Shown: in pieces, positions 7,955 to 17,019 of the stretch
Layout: the number at the start of each line of letters is the position of its first letter
How positions within the stretch are numbered: the first letter of the stretch is position 1
Position numbers and translations under genes: made by a program
The notes under the pieces: model-generated
Seen by the model: only the letters and a program-made list of their open reading frames with translations
What the model was told of the DNA's origin: nothing
The model's database searches: none
Assembly: GCF_014697415.1 (NCBI RefSeq)
Contig: NZ_JACJRT010000011.1
Coordinates: 1-64,000, forward strand
From: Cyanobium sp. FACHB-13342
GTDB lineage: Bacteria; Cyanobacteriota; Cyanobacteriia; PCC-6307; Cyanobiaceae
Direction: 5' to 3'
DNA length: 64,000 nucleotides

Positions 7955-7983
7955 AACGCCCGGAGCGCGAGCCCCGGGCGTTT
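7955..7983 (-). terminator. Hairpin with T-rich flank, probable intrinsic terminator
   Basis: AACGCCCGG at 7955-7963 pairs with CCGGGCGTT at 7974-7982 (9 bp). A short inner stem is capped by a GCGA tetraloop. T-rich sequence follows on both sides (TTTGT on plus; TTGTTGTG on minus), so the strand is not certain. The minus strand is favoured because the tRNA-Lys gene and the region between it and this hairpin would be read in that direction. Confidence 0.5.
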
Positions 7984-8470
7984 GTCTGCTCAGCTGGAGT
8001 GCCGACCCTCGGGGGTGCGGGCGCAGCTGCGCGAGGTTTGTGCTTGGTAATCAGATCGTGGGATCTGAGGGTCTTCAGTTGTGGGTCGGAGCTGCCGGCG
8101 CTGGCACCTGGGGCCAGGTGACAAGTGGGACTTCCCATTTCGGTCCGGGGCACCTAGGGCGGTGCAGTGGACGGGTGGACGCGAGGACGTCAAACCCAGA
8201 GAAGCCAGAGATCCGTCGAGAGTGTTGGAGCAGGGGCCGGATCGTCAGCGCGCTCCTGTCTGATGCTCAGGGGGGGTGTCTTCCATCAATGGAGCCTCCG
8301 AATCCCGATGCACAAACAATCGCGCCGGCGGACCGAAGAGGCAAGGCCGCCGACCCCAGCGGCAATGGGTCTTCACGAGCGCACATGGGACTTCATGAAG
8401 AGAGCTTCACCGAGTGGGAGCGCCCAGCCCGGCTGGGTCTCGCCAAGGGCCTCAGGACTGGCCGGATCGT
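7984..8470 (-). other. Non-coding stretch with several perfect hairpins; possible uncharacterised RNA
   Basis: About 490 bp without a credible gene. The few ORFs here have no protein-like composition. It contains three short perfect inverted repeats: 8051-8068 (7-bp stem, GTGG loop), 8105-8120 (7-bp stem) and 8123-8140 (8 bp including one G-T pair). A terminator-like hairpin lies at the left end. I looked for signatures of tmRNA, RNase P RNA, SRP RNA and Yfr1 and saw none. The direction is assumed from the tRNA gene upstream on the minus strand. Confidence 0.3.
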
Positions 8471-8474
8471 TCTA

Positions 8475-8546
8475 TGGGTCGCCTGAGATTCGAACTCAGG
8501 ACCAATCGGTTAAAAGCCGAGTGCTCTACCGCTGAGCTAGCGACCC
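8475..8546 (-). tRNA. tRNA-Lys (UUU anticodon)
   Basis: A 72-nt cloverleaf on the minus strand. The acceptor stem is GGGTCGC/GCGACCC with discriminator A. The D stem is GCTC/GAGC, the anticodon loop CTTTTAA (anticodon TTT), and the T arm CTGAG-TTCGAAT-CTCAG. The 27-43 pair is a C-U mismatch, which I recall from other cyanobacterial tRNA-Lys. CCA is not encoded (TAG follows on this strand). It is the only tRNA found in the window. Confidence 0.97.
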
Positions 8547-8631
8547 GCGCCCGTTGGGCACGTAGGGAACGTATCACCCAGGGGCGACCTCCTCCAAGGG
8601 GGCGGGGACGCCGGGAGAATGGGGAGCCCTG

Positions 8632-9162
8632 GTGCCACAGCGGATGAGCAGCGTTGCCTGGGCCGCTCACTGGCCCGAACCCCGGATCCACCCCGAAGCC
8701 TGGGTGGCCGCGTCAGCGGTGGTGATTGGCGATGTGCAGCTGGCGGCCGGCGCCAGCCTCTGGCCCACGGCCGTGGCCCGCGGGGATGTGTGTCCGATCG
8801 TGGTGGGGGAGGGCAGCAACGTGCAGGACGGCGCCGTGCTCCACGGCGATCCAGGCCAGCCCGTGCGCATCGGCACCGATGTGACCATCGGCCACCGGGC
8901 CGTGATCCACGGTGCCACCCTCGAAGACGGCTGCCTGATCGGCATCGGCGCCATCGTGCTCAACGGCGTCACGGTGGGGGCCGGCGCCCTGGTGGCGGCG
9001 GGTTCGGTGGTAACCCGCGATGTGCCCGCCGGCGCCCTGGTGATGGGGGCCCCGGCCCAGGTGAAACGCGAGCTCAGCGCCGAGGCCCAGGCCGATCAGC
9101 GCCAGCACGCCCGCCGCTACAGGGAGTTGGCCCGGGCCCATGCCGCCCGGGTCCAGGGATGA
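8632..9162 (+). CDS. Gamma-carbonic-anhydrase-like hexapeptide protein
   Basis: A 176-aa left-handed beta-helix protein (YrdA/CaiE/CcmM-like gamma-CA family). It shows repeated hexapeptide turns from about residue 25 to 135. The three histidines expected to hold the metal are present, in the contexts VLHGD, IGHRA and VIHGA. A C-terminal helix rich in Ala, Arg and Gln packs along the prism. The fold usually forms trimers. Whether this member hydrates CO2 is uncertain, since many stand-alone members have no proven activity. The GTG start at 8632 is preferred because GGGGAG lies 5 nt upstream; ATG 8644 is the alternative. Confidence 0.85.
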   Translation: MPQRMSSVAWAAHWPEPRIHPEAWVAASAVVIGDVQLAAGASLWPTAVARGDVCPIVVGEGSNVQDGAVLHGDPGQPVRIGTDVTIGHRAVIHGATLEDGCLIGIGAIVLNGVTVGAGALVAAGSVVTRDVPAGALVMGAPAQVKRELSAEAQADQRQHARRYRELARAHAARVQG

Positions 9163-9235
9163 CAGCCGATCAGGCACGGCAACGCAGATGACGACAAATC
9201 CCCAGGCGGGCGGGCCGCAGACACGGCGCAGTCCT

Positions 9236-9241
9236 TAAGAT
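9236..9241 (+). promoter_or_regulatory. Possible -10 element of psbY
   Basis: TAAGAT lies 26 nt upstream of the psbY ATG. It is the only sigma-70-like hexamer in the 105-bp gap. No recognisable -35 box sits at the usual spacing, so this is weak. Confidence 0.25.
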
Positions 9242-9267
9242 CTCCCCATCTCGTTTCCCTGCCTTCC

Positions 9268-9390
9268 ATGGACGCTCGGCTGGTGCTGGTTGCCGCTCCC
9301 ATCCTCCTGGCCGCCGGTTGGGCCGTGTTCCACATCGGCCGCGCCGCCGTGGGCCAGCTGCAGCTGATGCTCAAGCGCGCCCGCGCCTGA
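9268..9390 (+). CDS. psbY: Photosystem II protein Y (PsbY)
   Basis: A 40-aa protein starting at ATG 9268. The sequence [18 protein letters not shown], then a short link and HIGRAA, matches the cyanobacterial PsbY (Ycf32) pattern. It has one transmembrane helix with the GW and G-AA positions and a basic C-terminal tail (LKRARA). PsbY is a peripheral single-helix subunit of photosystem II near cytochrome b559 in the thylakoid membrane. It is not essential for oxygen evolution in cyanobacteria studied. The gene is followed after 4 bp by trmFO, so the two probably share a transcript. Confidence 0.93.
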   Translation: MDARLVLVAAPILLAAGWAVFHIGRAAVGQLQLMLKRARA

Positions 9391-9394
9391 TCGT

Positions 9395-10762
9395 TTGCGT
9401 CCAGAACTGCTCGTCATCGGCGCCGGTCTGGCGGGCACGGAAGCGGCCTGGCAGATCGCCAGTGCCGGTTTGCCGGTGCGGCTGGTGGAGATGCGGCCGT
9501 TGCGCCGTTCCCCCGCCCACCACAGCGCTGAATTCGCCGAGTTGGTGTGCAGCAACAGCTTCGGCGCCCTGAGCAGCGACCGCGCCGCCGGCCTGCTGCA
9601 GGAGGAGCTGCGCCGGCTGGGCTCCCTGGTGATCCGCACCGCCGATGCCCATGCCGTGCCCGCCGGCGGCGCCCTGGCGGTGGATCGGGGCCGCTACAGC
9701 GCCGCCCTCACCGCCGCCCTCGAGCAGCACCCCCTGGTGACGGTGGATCGGCGGGAACACACCGAGCTGCCCGGCCCCGGCGAGATCGCCGTGCTGGCCA
9801 CCGGCCCGCTCACCAGTGAGCCCCTGGCCGAGCAGCTGCGGGCCTTCACCGGCCGGGCCGACTGCCACTTCTTCGATGCCGCCAGCCCGATCGTGGAGGG
9901 CGAGAGCATCGATCTCTCCGTGGCCTTCCGGGCCTCCCGCTACGACAAGGGCGACGCCGACTACATCAACTGCCCGATGGACCGGGAGCAGTTTCTGGCC
10001 TTCCGCGAGGCGCTGTTGGCGGCGGAGCAGGCCGAGCTCAAGGACTTCGAAAAAGAGAGTGCGACGTTCTTCGAGGGCTGCCTGCCGATCGAGGAGCTGG
10101 CCCGCCGCGGCGAAGACACGATGCGCTACGGCCCGCTCAAACCGATCGGCCTCTGGGATCCCCGCTGGGGCGATCTGAACGACCGCGACGTGCGCCGGGC
10201 CAAGCGCGCCTACGCCGTGGTGCAACTGCGCCAGGAAGACAAGGACGGCCGCCTCTGGAACCTGGTGGGCTTCCAGACCAACCTCAAATGGGGCGAGCAG
10301 AAGCGGGTGCTGCGGCTGATCCCGGGACTGGAGAACGCCGAGTTCGTGCGCTTCGGCGTGATGCACCGCAACACCTTTCTGGAGTCGCCCCAGCTGCTCG
10401 ATCCGAGCCTGCAGTTCCGCCAGCGGCCCAGCCTGCTGGCCGCTGGCCAGATCACCGGCACCGAGGGCTACGCGGCGGCGGTGGCCGGCGGCTGGCTGGC
10501 CGGCACCAATGCCGCCCTGCTGGCCCAAGGCCTGGAGCCGATCCAGCTGCCGCCCACCACCATGATCGGCGCCCTCACCCACTTCATCGCCGAAGCCCCC
10601 AGCGCGAAGTTCCAGCCCATGCCCCCTAACTTCGGCCTGCTGCCGGAGCTGCCCACACGGATCCGCGAGAAGCGCGCCCGCTATGGCGCCTACCGCGACC
10701 GCGCCTTGGCGGATCTGGCCCCCTTCCTAGGGTCGGCCACACCTGCCGCTGCCCTCCGGTGA
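9395..10762 (+). CDS. trmFO: Methylenetetrahydrofolate-tRNA-(uracil-5-)-methyltransferase TrmFO
   Basis: A 455-aa flavoprotein that makes 5-methyluridine at position 54 of tRNA, using methylenetetrahydrofolate and FADH2. The N-terminal Rossmann motif is [13 protein letters not shown]. Next come the family-specific EMRP and [17 protein letters not shown] blocks, and near the C-terminus [12 protein letters not shown] and the THF-binding-side [10 protein letters not shown]. Length is normal for the family. The start is TTG 9395, 4 bp after psbY. The stop TGA overlaps the GTG start of the carotenoid isomerase, so the genes are translationally coupled, although the functions are unrelated. Confidence 0.95.
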   Translation: MRPELLVIGAGLAGTEAAWQIASAGLPVRLVEMRPLRRSPAHHSAEFAELVCSNSFGALSSDRAAGLLQEELRRLGSLVIRTADAHAVPAGGALAVDRGRYSAALTAALEQHPLVTVDRREHTELPGPGEIAVLATGPLTSEPLAEQLRAFTGRADCHFFDAASPIVEGESIDLSVAFRASRYDKGDADYINCPMDREQFLAFREALLAAEQAELKDFEKESATFFEGCLPIEELARRGEDTMRYGPLKPIGLWDPRWGDLNDRDVRRAKRAYAVVQLRQEDKDGRLWNLVGFQTNLKWGEQKRVLRLIPGLENAEFVRFGVMHRNTFLESPQLLDPSLQFRQRPSLLAAGQITGTEGYAAAVAGGWLAGTNAALLAQGLEPIQLPPTTMIGALTHFIAEAPSAKFQPMPPNFGLLPELPTRIREKRARYGAYRDRALADLAPFLGSATPAAALR

Positions 10763-12321
10763 CCACCAGCCCCGCTCCCACCTGGGATGTGATCGTGATT
10801 GGCGCCGGCATTGGTGGCCTCGTCACCGCATCACAGCTGGCCGCCAAGGGGGCCAAGGTGCTGGTGCTGGAGCGCTACCTGATCCCCGGCGGCTCGGGCG
10901 GCAGCTTCAAACGCGAGGGCTACACCTTTGATGTGGGTGCCTCGATGATCTTCGGCTTCGGCGAGAAGGGACACACCAACCTCCTCACCCGGGCCCTCGC
11001 CGATGTGGGCCAGCACTGCGCCACGGTGCCCGATCCGGCCCAGCTCGAGTACCACCTGCCCGGCGGCCTGAACGTGGCCGTGGACCGCGACTACGAGCGC
11101 TTCCTGGCCGACCTCACCGCCCTGTTCCCCCACGAGGCCCAGGGCATCCGCGCCTTCTACGACGCCTGCTGGCAGGTGTTCCGCTGCCTGGACGCGATGC
11201 CGCTGCTCTCGCTCGAAGACCCCGCCTACCTGGCGAAGGTATTCTTCCGGGCGCCCTTGGCCTGTCTGGGCCTGGCCCGCTGGCTGCCGGTGAACGTGGG
11301 CGACGTGGCGCGGAAGCACATCAGCGATCCGGCCCTGCTCAAGTTCATCGACATGGAGTGCTTCTGCTGGAGCGTGATGCCGGCCGACCTCACGCCGATG
11401 ATCAACGCGGGGATGGTGTTCTCCGATCGCCATGCCGGCGGCATCAACTACCCCCAAGGCGGCGTGGGTGTGATCGCCGAGAAGCTGGTGGCCGGCTTGG
11501 AGAGCCATGGTGGCGCGATCCGCTACAAGGCCCGCGTCACCAAAGTGGTGATCGACAACGGCGCGGCCGTGGGCGTGCAGCTGGCCAGCGGCGAAACGAT
11601 CCGCGCCCGCCGCGTGGTGAGCAACGCCACCCGCTGGGACACGTTTGCCGGCAGCCCCGGCAGCGAGGGCGCCGTGGCCCAGCCCCTGGTGGATGCCGCC
11701 CACACGCCCGCGGCGGAAACCACTTGGCGGCGGCGCTACAAACCCTCCCCCTCCTTTCTCTCCCTGCACCTGGGCATCGATGCGGCGGTGGTGCCGGAGG
11801 GCTTCCATTGCCACCACCTGCTGCTGGAGCGCTGGGAGGAGATGGAGGCGGAGCAGGGGGTGGTGTTCGTGTCGATGCCGACCCTGCTGGATCCCGGGCT
11901 AGCGCCGGCCGGGCGCCACATCCTGCACAGCTTCACCCCCAGCTCCATGGAGCCCTGGCAGGGGCTGAGCCCAGGGGCCTACCGGGCCAAGAAGCAGGCC
12001 GACGCCGACCGGCTGATTGAGCGCCTTGAGGCGATCCTGCCGGGCCTGAAGGGCGCCATCCGCCACCGCGAGGTGGGCACCCCCCGCAGCCACCGGCGCT
12101 TTCTCGGCCGCATGGGCGGTAGCTACGGCCCGATCCCGGCCCTGCGGCTGCCAGGCCTGCTGCCCATGCCCTTCAACCGCACCGGCATCACGGGGCTCTA
12201 CGCCGTGGGCGACTCCTGCTTCCCCGGCCAGGGGCTCAATGCGGTGGCCTTCAGCGGCTTTGCCTGCGCCCACCGCATCGGCGCCGACCTGGGGCTCAAC
12301 CCCTGGCGCCTGCCTGCCTAG
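10759..12321 (+). CDS. crtH: Carotenoid cis-trans isomerase (CrtISO/CrtH)
   Basis: A 520-aa FAD protein. The dinucleotide-binding motif is [16 protein letters not shown], followed by [16 protein letters not shown], both typical of CrtISO. The block [19 protein letters not shown] and the C-terminal [20 protein letters not shown] are diagnostic of CrtISO against the related phytoene desaturases. It isomerises poly-cis lycopene (prolycopene) to all-trans lycopene in carotenoid synthesis, at the thylakoid or plasma membrane. The GTG start overlaps the trmFO stop. No other carotenoid gene is adjacent, apart from the CrtO-type acyltransferase about 5 kb away. Confidence 0.93.
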   Translation: MTTSPAPTWDVIVIGAGIGGLVTASQLAAKGAKVLVLERYLIPGGSGGSFKREGYTFDVGASMIFGFGEKGHTNLLTRALADVGQHCATVPDPAQLEYHLPGGLNVAVDRDYERFLADLTALFPHEAQGIRAFYDACWQVFRCLDAMPLLSLEDPAYLAKVFFRAPLACLGLARWLPVNVGDVARKHISDPALLKFIDMECFCWSVMPADLTPMINAGMVFSDRHAGGINYPQGGVGVIAEKLVAGLESHGGAIRYKARVTKVVIDNGAAVGVQLASGETIRARRVVSNATRWDTFAGSPGSEGAVAQPLVDAAHTPAAETTWRRRYKPSPSFLSLHLGIDAAVVPEGFHCHHLLLERWEEMEAEQGVVFVSMPTLLDPGLAPAGRHILHSFTPSSMEPWQGLSPGAYRAKKQADADRLIERLEAILPGLKGAIRHREVGTPRSHRRFLGRMGGSYGPIPALRLPGLLPMPFNRTGITGLYAVGDSCFPGQGLNAVAFSGFACAHRIGADLGLNPWRLPA

Positions 12322-12330
12322 GCTGAGCCC

Positions 12331-14949
12331 ATGGGGCAATCGGGTGGCCCGGTGGTGGGCGGCACAACCAAGGCGATCGCGCAGCCGTCTACGGGCGCAA
12401 GGTGCCAGTCCCCGCGAAGGCTATGGCGTTCATGGATCAAGGAAGAGCAGATCAGCTGGCGCCAGCGCGGCCCTTCACGCACTGCCGTGATCCTGTTGGT
12501 GATGGTCACCCTGGCTGGGGTTGAAGGGCTCCGCAGGATCCAGCTGACCAAAGACCGAAGCGTCACCAGCCAGACGATCGGCCTGGAAAAACTCGAAGCC
12601 GAATTCCGGGACGCCGAGCGAACGGCCCGGGATTGGGGCTGGTGGGATGACAGCTATGCCTTCATTGAGGGGAGAAACCCCTCCTTCCCCTCCGAAGACC
12701 TGGCCACCAGCAGCCTCTTTGACGACGGGGCTGCCATGGCGCTCTACGACGCCCAATCCCAACGCCAAGCGCTTCGGGTGGGCCTGAGCAGCCCGAACCG
12801 GCCCCCTGATCCACGGCTGGTGGGCTGCATGGACTCCACGGCCCGCACCCGGCGCCACCTGGGACTCCCCGGCATCCGGGTGATCTGCTCCGGCGAAGCC
12901 AACAACCTCTACGTCGGCTATGCGAGCACGATCAGCACCAGCGACAACAGCCGATCCAGCGCAGCCACCCTGGTTTACCTCAACCCGCTGGTTGAAGCCC
13001 AGTTCGGCAGCCACCTGAAAAACGAGCTCAACCGGATCCAAGCCCAGCTGCAGCCCCTGCCGCCAGCTGGAGCGATCGCCACGGGAGTGGCCTTGACGCC
13101 GCTCCAACCCCAGACCTTCAGCAACAACGGCCGCCTGATGGGGGTCAGACCCGCCAATAGCCAGGCGGAGCTGCGCCGGGAACTGACCGATCTGCTGCTC
13201 CTGCTAACCGGCGGAGGAGTGATTGCCCTGGCCCTGCGGGTTCGCTGGAAATTGGCCGAACGACGGCAGAAATTGCTGCTGCGCCAACAGGAACGCTGGG
13301 GCACCCAACGCATCCGACGCACGCACCGCGCCCTGATTGAAATCCTTGATTTCAAGGCCTCCCCGTCAGAGCCTGCCGCAGATCCCAGCCCAACCAGCCC
13401 ACTTCCTGACAGCACCTTGATCTTCAGGGGGATGCTGCAAGGGGAACGGCGCCACCCTGCCTCGCCCCGCGCCAGCCAACCGGTCGATGGGTCGTCCGCA
13501 ACCAGCAAGGAAACCGCTGGTCGCCAAGGCGTAAACATCCAGATGATTGCCAATCGGTTTGAACAGATTCTGGGCTCCGCCCGAGATCTGGCCATGCACG
13601 ATGCGCTCACCGGCCTGGCCAACCGCCGCTACTGCATCGAACACCTGGAAAGAGAACTTGTTCGTCTCAAAGAACAACACGTCCTGCTGAGCTTGCTGTT
13701 TATCGATATCGACAAATTCAAAAGCATCAACGACACCTATGGCCATCGCATCGGCGATCAAGCCCTCTGCAAGGTGGCCAACCAACTCCAGGCCCTCTGC
13801 CGCCAGGGTGACTTTCTGGCGCGCTACGGCGGCGACGAGTTCATTCTCATTCTCAATCCGGGCGACACTCCCAATACAAACCACGAATCCCTGGGTCTGC
13901 AGGCCCAACAGACAGCCCACCGGATCCTCGAAGCCTTTGAGAAGGGTCAAGTGGATTCCGTCTCGCCCTACCGACTCAGCCTCAGCATTGGGATCACGAT
14001 CAGCGACCCACACCAGTTCAGCAGTGAAGACATCATTCGAAAAGCAGACCTGGCGATGTACAAGGCAAAGGCATCCCAAGGGGAACATATTCACCTGTTC
14101 ACAGCAGAAAATGAGTCCAATCCCCTCAGCGACCATCGCCTATTTACCGCACTGCAACTGGCCTCAGGAGCCTCCTATGAATCGTCGAGGCCAGACTCCT
14201 TCCACATTTTGTTCCAACCGATCGTCAACGCCGCAGGCGAAGTGCTAGCGGTTGAGGCGCTAGCCCGCTGGGACCACCCAGACCTGGGAGAAATCCCCCC
14301 AACTCTGTTTATCCCGGTCGCCGAACATTATCGCATCATGGGTCGCGTCGGCCGCCAGTTAATCGAAGCCTCATTAGGGACCTTCAAGCAGCTGATCCAG
14401 GCCCTGCAGATCACTCCAAAACAGCTCAAGCTGGCAATCAACGTCAGCCCATCCCAACTGACGGATGCATCCTTTTCAGGCCACTTGATCAACGCCATTT
14501 CGGCCCAAGGACTATCTTGCCACCACATCATTCTCGAACTCACTGAAACCGCCATCTTCAACTCCACAGCCGCGGTTGAGACCAATCTGCGCCAGTGCCG
14601 TGAAGCGGGGATGCGGATTTCCCTCGATGACTTTGGAACGGGATTCTCCTCGATGGGTTTGTTGCTGTCTCTGAAGCCCGACGAGCTGAAGATCGATCGC
14701 AGTTTTGTGATCGGAGTACTCAACGATTCCTATGCGGAACAAATCGTGGAACTGCTCCCCAAGCTCACGAACTCCGTCTCCATGGCCCTCATCGCGGAAG
14801 GAGTGGATACAGACGAGAGCTTTCAACGGCTGCAGCAACTGGGTGTGGACCGATTCCAGGGCTATCTCTTCTCGGAGCCCCTGGACGTCGCCTCCCTGGT
14901 GGCGCGCATGGGGGGAAACCGACTCACAATCTCCCTTCCCGCTCCATAG
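12331..14949 (+). CDS. Membrane-bound GGDEF-EAL protein with CHASE4-like sensor
   Basis: An 872-aa c-di-GMP turnover protein. A transmembrane helix lies at about residues 51-67. The periplasmic domain has the CHASE4 hallmark WGWWDDSYAFIEG, and a second helix lies at about residues 288-303. A linker leads to GGDEF (motif intact, near residue 500) and then EAL (VEALARW near 641, DDFGTGFSS and KIDRSF). The inhibitory RxxD site (RQGD) sits exactly five residues before GGDEF. By motif both synthesis and hydrolysis of c-di-GMP are possible; which dominates cannot be told. ATG 12331 gives a 50-residue cytoplasmic tail, so the true start may be the later ATG 12433 or another codon. Confidence 0.92.
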   Translation: MGQSGGPVVGGTTKAIAQPSTGARCQSPRRLWRSWIKEEQISWRQRGPSRTAVILLVMVTLAGVEGLRRIQLTKDRSVTSQTIGLEKLEAEFRDAERTARDWGWWDDSYAFIEGRNPSFPSEDLATSSLFDDGAAMALYDAQSQRQALRVGLSSPNRPPDPRLVGCMDSTARTRRHLGLPGIRVICSGEANNLYVGYASTISTSDNSRSSAATLVYLNPLVEAQFGSHLKNELNRIQAQLQPLPPAGAIATGVALTPLQPQTFSNNGRLMGVRPANSQAELRRELTDLLLLLTGGGVIALALRVRWKLAERRQKLLLRQQERWGTQRIRRTHRALIEILDFKASPSEPAADPSPTSPLPDSTLIFRGMLQGERRHPASPRASQPVDGSSATSKETAGRQGVNIQMIANRFEQILGSARDLAMHDALTGLANRRYCIEHLERELVRLKEQHVLLSLLFIDIDKFKSINDTYGHRIGDQALCKVANQLQALCRQGDFLARYGGDEFILILNPGDTPNTNHESLGLQAQQTAHRILEAFEKGQVDSVSPYRLSLSIGITISDPHQFSSEDIIRKADLAMYKAKASQGEHIHLFTAENESNPLSDHRLFTALQLASGASYESSRPDSFHILFQPIVNAAGEVLAVEALARWDHPDLGEIPPTLFIPVAEHYRIMGRVGRQLIEASLGTFKQLIQALQITPKQLKLAINVSPSQLTDASFSGHLINAISAQGLSCHHIILELTETAIFNSTAAVETNLRQCREAGMRISLDDFGTGFSSMGLLLSLKPDELKIDRSFVIGVLNDSYAEQIVELLPKLTNSVSMALIAEGVDTDESFQRLQQLGVDRFQGYLFSEPLDVASLVARMGGNRLTISLPAP

Positions 14950-14968
14950 CCTGGGCCATCTCGTCTCC

Positions 14969-15262
14969 ATGCAAGGCATGCCCGGCATCCCGACCCCCAG
15001 TTCTGAGGAGCTCGCCCGCTACCTGGAGCAACGGGGCGAACTTGGCAAGCCCTGGATGCTGCAACTGCTGCGGCTCACCAAGCTCAAGGAGGCCAAAGAC
15101 AGCATGGATCCCGATGCCTACCTGGCGAGCCTGCAGGAAGCCCATGCCGACCTGATGCGCCTCGGGGAGTTCTGGAAAGGCCGGGAGCAGGAGGTTTTCA
15201 GCGGCCGGTACCAGCCCCCCGAGCTGATCGAACCCCTGCCCGGATCCCCCGAGGATCGATGA
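14969..15262 (+). CDS. Conserved hypothetical small protein
   Basis: A 97-aa, mostly helical, soluble protein starting at ATG 14969. The frame is open upstream but overlaps the GGDEF-EAL gene. It has a Glu/Leu-rich segment (SSEELARYLEQRGELGKPW) and a C-terminal Pro-rich tail. I recognise no domain. Its last codons overlap the next gene by ATGA, so it is probably translated together with the membrane protein that follows. It may start at ATG 14978 instead. Confidence 0.65.
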   Translation: MQGMPGIPTPSSEELARYLEQRGELGKPWMLQLLRLTKLKEAKDSMDPDAYLASLQEAHADLMRLGEFWKGREQEVFSGRYQPPELIEPLPGSPEDR

Positions 15263-15804
15263 CCACCCCGCAGGTGGAGGGGGAGGAGCGCTACCCGATG
15301 GCGCCCCTGATCCGCTTCACCCTGATCAGCCTCTACCTGGCCCTGGTGGCCCCCCTCCCCGTGCTCGCCAGCGGAGCCCTGCAGGCCGCCCTCTGGCTGG
15401 CCCTGCCCCTGGGGCTTGCACTGGTGGTGGCCGCCACCAGTGAACGGGTGGAGCTCAGCGGCAGCACCATCCGGGTGGGCCACCCCCGCTGGTGCGCCTG
15501 GTTGCTGCGCCGCGGCTGGAGCCTGCCCTGGAGTGCGATCCAGGGGCTCACGCCAGTGGCCACCAGCCAGGGAGGCCGGGTGTTCTACGTGCGGGCGGCA
15601 GACGGATCGGCCTACCTGCTCCCCCAGCGGGTTGCCGCCTTCGAAGAGTTTCTGGGCCGCTTCGGCCAGGAAACGGGCCTCGACGTCAGTTCCATCGGCC
15701 GGATCAGCCCGCCCTGGACCTACCAGCTGCTGGCAGTGCTGAGCGGCGCCATGCTGCTCGGGGAACTGGTCTGGCTGGCTTGGGCTGCTGGAGCGCCAAG
15801 CTGA
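15259..15804 (+). CDS. Conserved membrane protein with PH-like soluble domain
   Basis: A 181-aa protein. Two hydrophobic helices lie close together near residues 18-60. A soluble part of about 95 residues alternates short strands (VELSGSTIRVGHP, WSAIQGLTPV, GRVFYVRAADG) in the way of bacterial PH-like membrane domains. A final hydrophobic helix lies at about residues 158-178. It is coupled by ATGA to the preceding 97-aa gene. Function is unknown; the arrangement is that of a membrane-associated scaffold or regulator. Confidence 0.65.
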   Translation: MTTPQVEGEERYPMAPLIRFTLISLYLALVAPLPVLASGALQAALWLALPLGLALVVAATSERVELSGSTIRVGHPRWCAWLLRRGWSLPWSAIQGLTPVATSQGGRVFYVRAADGSAYLLPQRVAAFEEFLGRFGQETGLDVSSIGRISPPWTYQLLAVLSGAMLLGELVWLAWAAGAPS

Positions 15805-15820
15805 TCAAGCCAGGCCCCGA

Positions 15821-16615
15821 TCAGGCCAGGCTGTTCTGGGGCTGCCGCACCGAAGACTCTTCCTCGGCCTGGGCTTCAGGCAGGGTTTCAAGGCTGAAGC
15901 GATAGCCCTGCTGGCGCATCGTTTCGATACCACCCCCCTCTCCCAGCCCGGCCTGCTCCAGCTTGCGCCGCAGGGTGAGCACCTGGGTATCCACGGAGCG
16001 AGGGCCCCCGCTGAAGGGAGGCCAGGCCATGCGCAGCAGCTCCTGACGGCTGCGCACCACGCCAGGAGGCATCAACAGGGCGCAGAGCAGGGCGAATTCC
16101 CGGGGGCTGAGCTCCACCGGTTGGTCGCGCAGGGTCACCTGGCGCAGCAACACATGCACCTCAAGGGGACCCACACACACCCGCTCCTGCAGGCCAGTGC
16201 CGCTGCGGCGCAGCAGGGTGCGGCAGCGGGCTGCGAGTTCCTCGAGGCCGAAGGGCTTGCGCAGCACGTCGTCGGCGCCGGCATCGAGCAGGGTCACCAC
16301 GGGCTCGGAACCGGTGCGGGCCGTCAACACCATCACCGGGCAACGCAGCTGGGCCGCCAACCGCAGGGCCGAGCTTTCATCCAGTAGCTCAGCGCTGATC
16401 AGCAGATCGGGAGACTGGTCGTGGCAGACCTCGAGGGCTTCACGGGCTGTGGCCACCGCGGCCGCCAGATGTCCGTCCTGTCGCAGGCGTTGGGCCAGAA
16501 CGGTCCGGAGGGTCGCGTGGGGGTCTACCACCAGAACCCGCTGGGGCTGACCTCCGGCCTGGGATGGGGACAGGCTGGCTGAAATTGGCGGGGACGTTGA
16601 GCTGATGGGATCCAG
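15821..16615 (-). CDS. OmpR-family response regulator with degenerate receiver
   Basis: The receiver domain is followed by a winged helix (VELSPREFALLCALL, then SVDTQVLTLRRKLE and MRQQGYRF). In the receiver the phosphoacceptor Asp position reads Ala (DLLISAELL), and only one Asp remains of the usual acidic pair (LVVDPHA). The conserved Thr/Ser (VLTAR) and Lys (RKPFG) are kept. It should therefore act without phosphorylation. The beta-1 strand QRVLVVD must be part of the protein, yet ATG, GTG and TTG are all missing upstream of it. The best start is CTG 16615 with GAGGGG nine bases before; the next usable codon, GTG 16531, would cut the fold. It is divergent from the DUF6761 gene. Confidence 0.8.
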   Translation of the reverse strand: MDPISSTSPPISASLSPSQAGGQPQRVLVVDPHATLRTVLAQRLRQDGHLAAAVATAREALEVCHDQSPDLLISAELLDESSALRLAAQLRCPVMVLTARTGSEPVVTLLDAGADDVLRKPFGLEELAARCRTLLRRSGTGLQERVCVGPLEVHVLLRQVTLRDQPVELSPREFALLCALLMPPGVVRSRQELLRMAWPPFSGGPRSVDTQVLTLRRKLEQAGLGEGGGIETMRQQGYRFSLETLPEAQAEEESSVRQPQNSLA

Positions 16616-16743
16616 TGAAGTAGTCCCCTCAGGCTAACGGGGTGGGCCAGACCAATCGCGTATCAGCCGATGCGCTTGCTCAGACCCTGACGATCGCACC
16701 CCCTAGCCCGGAGGGTCAGAATGGGTGGAGGGTTGTTGACCCC

Positions 16744-17010
16744 ATGACCGCGCTGCACCATCCGGACGCCATCCGCCACTTCCAATCGCTGTGTGATGCC
16801 TGCCAGGAACTGGCCCATCGCTTCCACAGCCCCGCGGAACTGCGCCTGTACGCCGACGGCTACCTGCACGCCCTGCGGCGCACGGCCGTGCTGGATCCCC
16901 TCACCCAGCGCCGGCTCGAGGAGCTGATTGACCGCTGGATTCAGGATCCGTCCAGCTTCATCGGACCGGACGGGGACCCGCGCAGCCTGTACGAAAGCGA
17001 GCGCTACTGA
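16744..17010 (+). CDS. DUF6761 family protein
   Basis: An 88-aa protein starting at ATG 16744. The frame is open from 16642, but similarity begins at MTALHHPDAIRHFQ. The blocks LRLYADGYLHALRR and DPSSFIGPDGD are, as I recall, characteristic of a short cyanobacteria-specific family (DUF6761) of unknown function. It is helical and soluble. The 128 bp between its start and the CTG start of the response regulator must hold both promoters. It ends 9 bp before the convergent grxD stop. Confidence 0.75.
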   Translation: MTALHHPDAIRHFQSLCDACQELAHRFHSPAELRLYADGYLHALRRTAVLDPLTQRRLEELIDRWIQDPSSFIGPDGDPRSLYESERY

Positions 17011-17019
17011 TCTGGGGCC

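Noticed and set aside
8040-8486. A 148-aa ORF on the plus strand in the non-coding region
   Set aside because: It runs into the tRNA gene, has no ribosome-binding site and no protein-like pattern. The hairpins in the region argue for RNA or nothing.
8475-8546. tRNA-Lys as an integration site of a mobile island
   Set aside because: I looked for a second copy of the tRNA 3' end near the GH3 gene and for an integrase and found neither.
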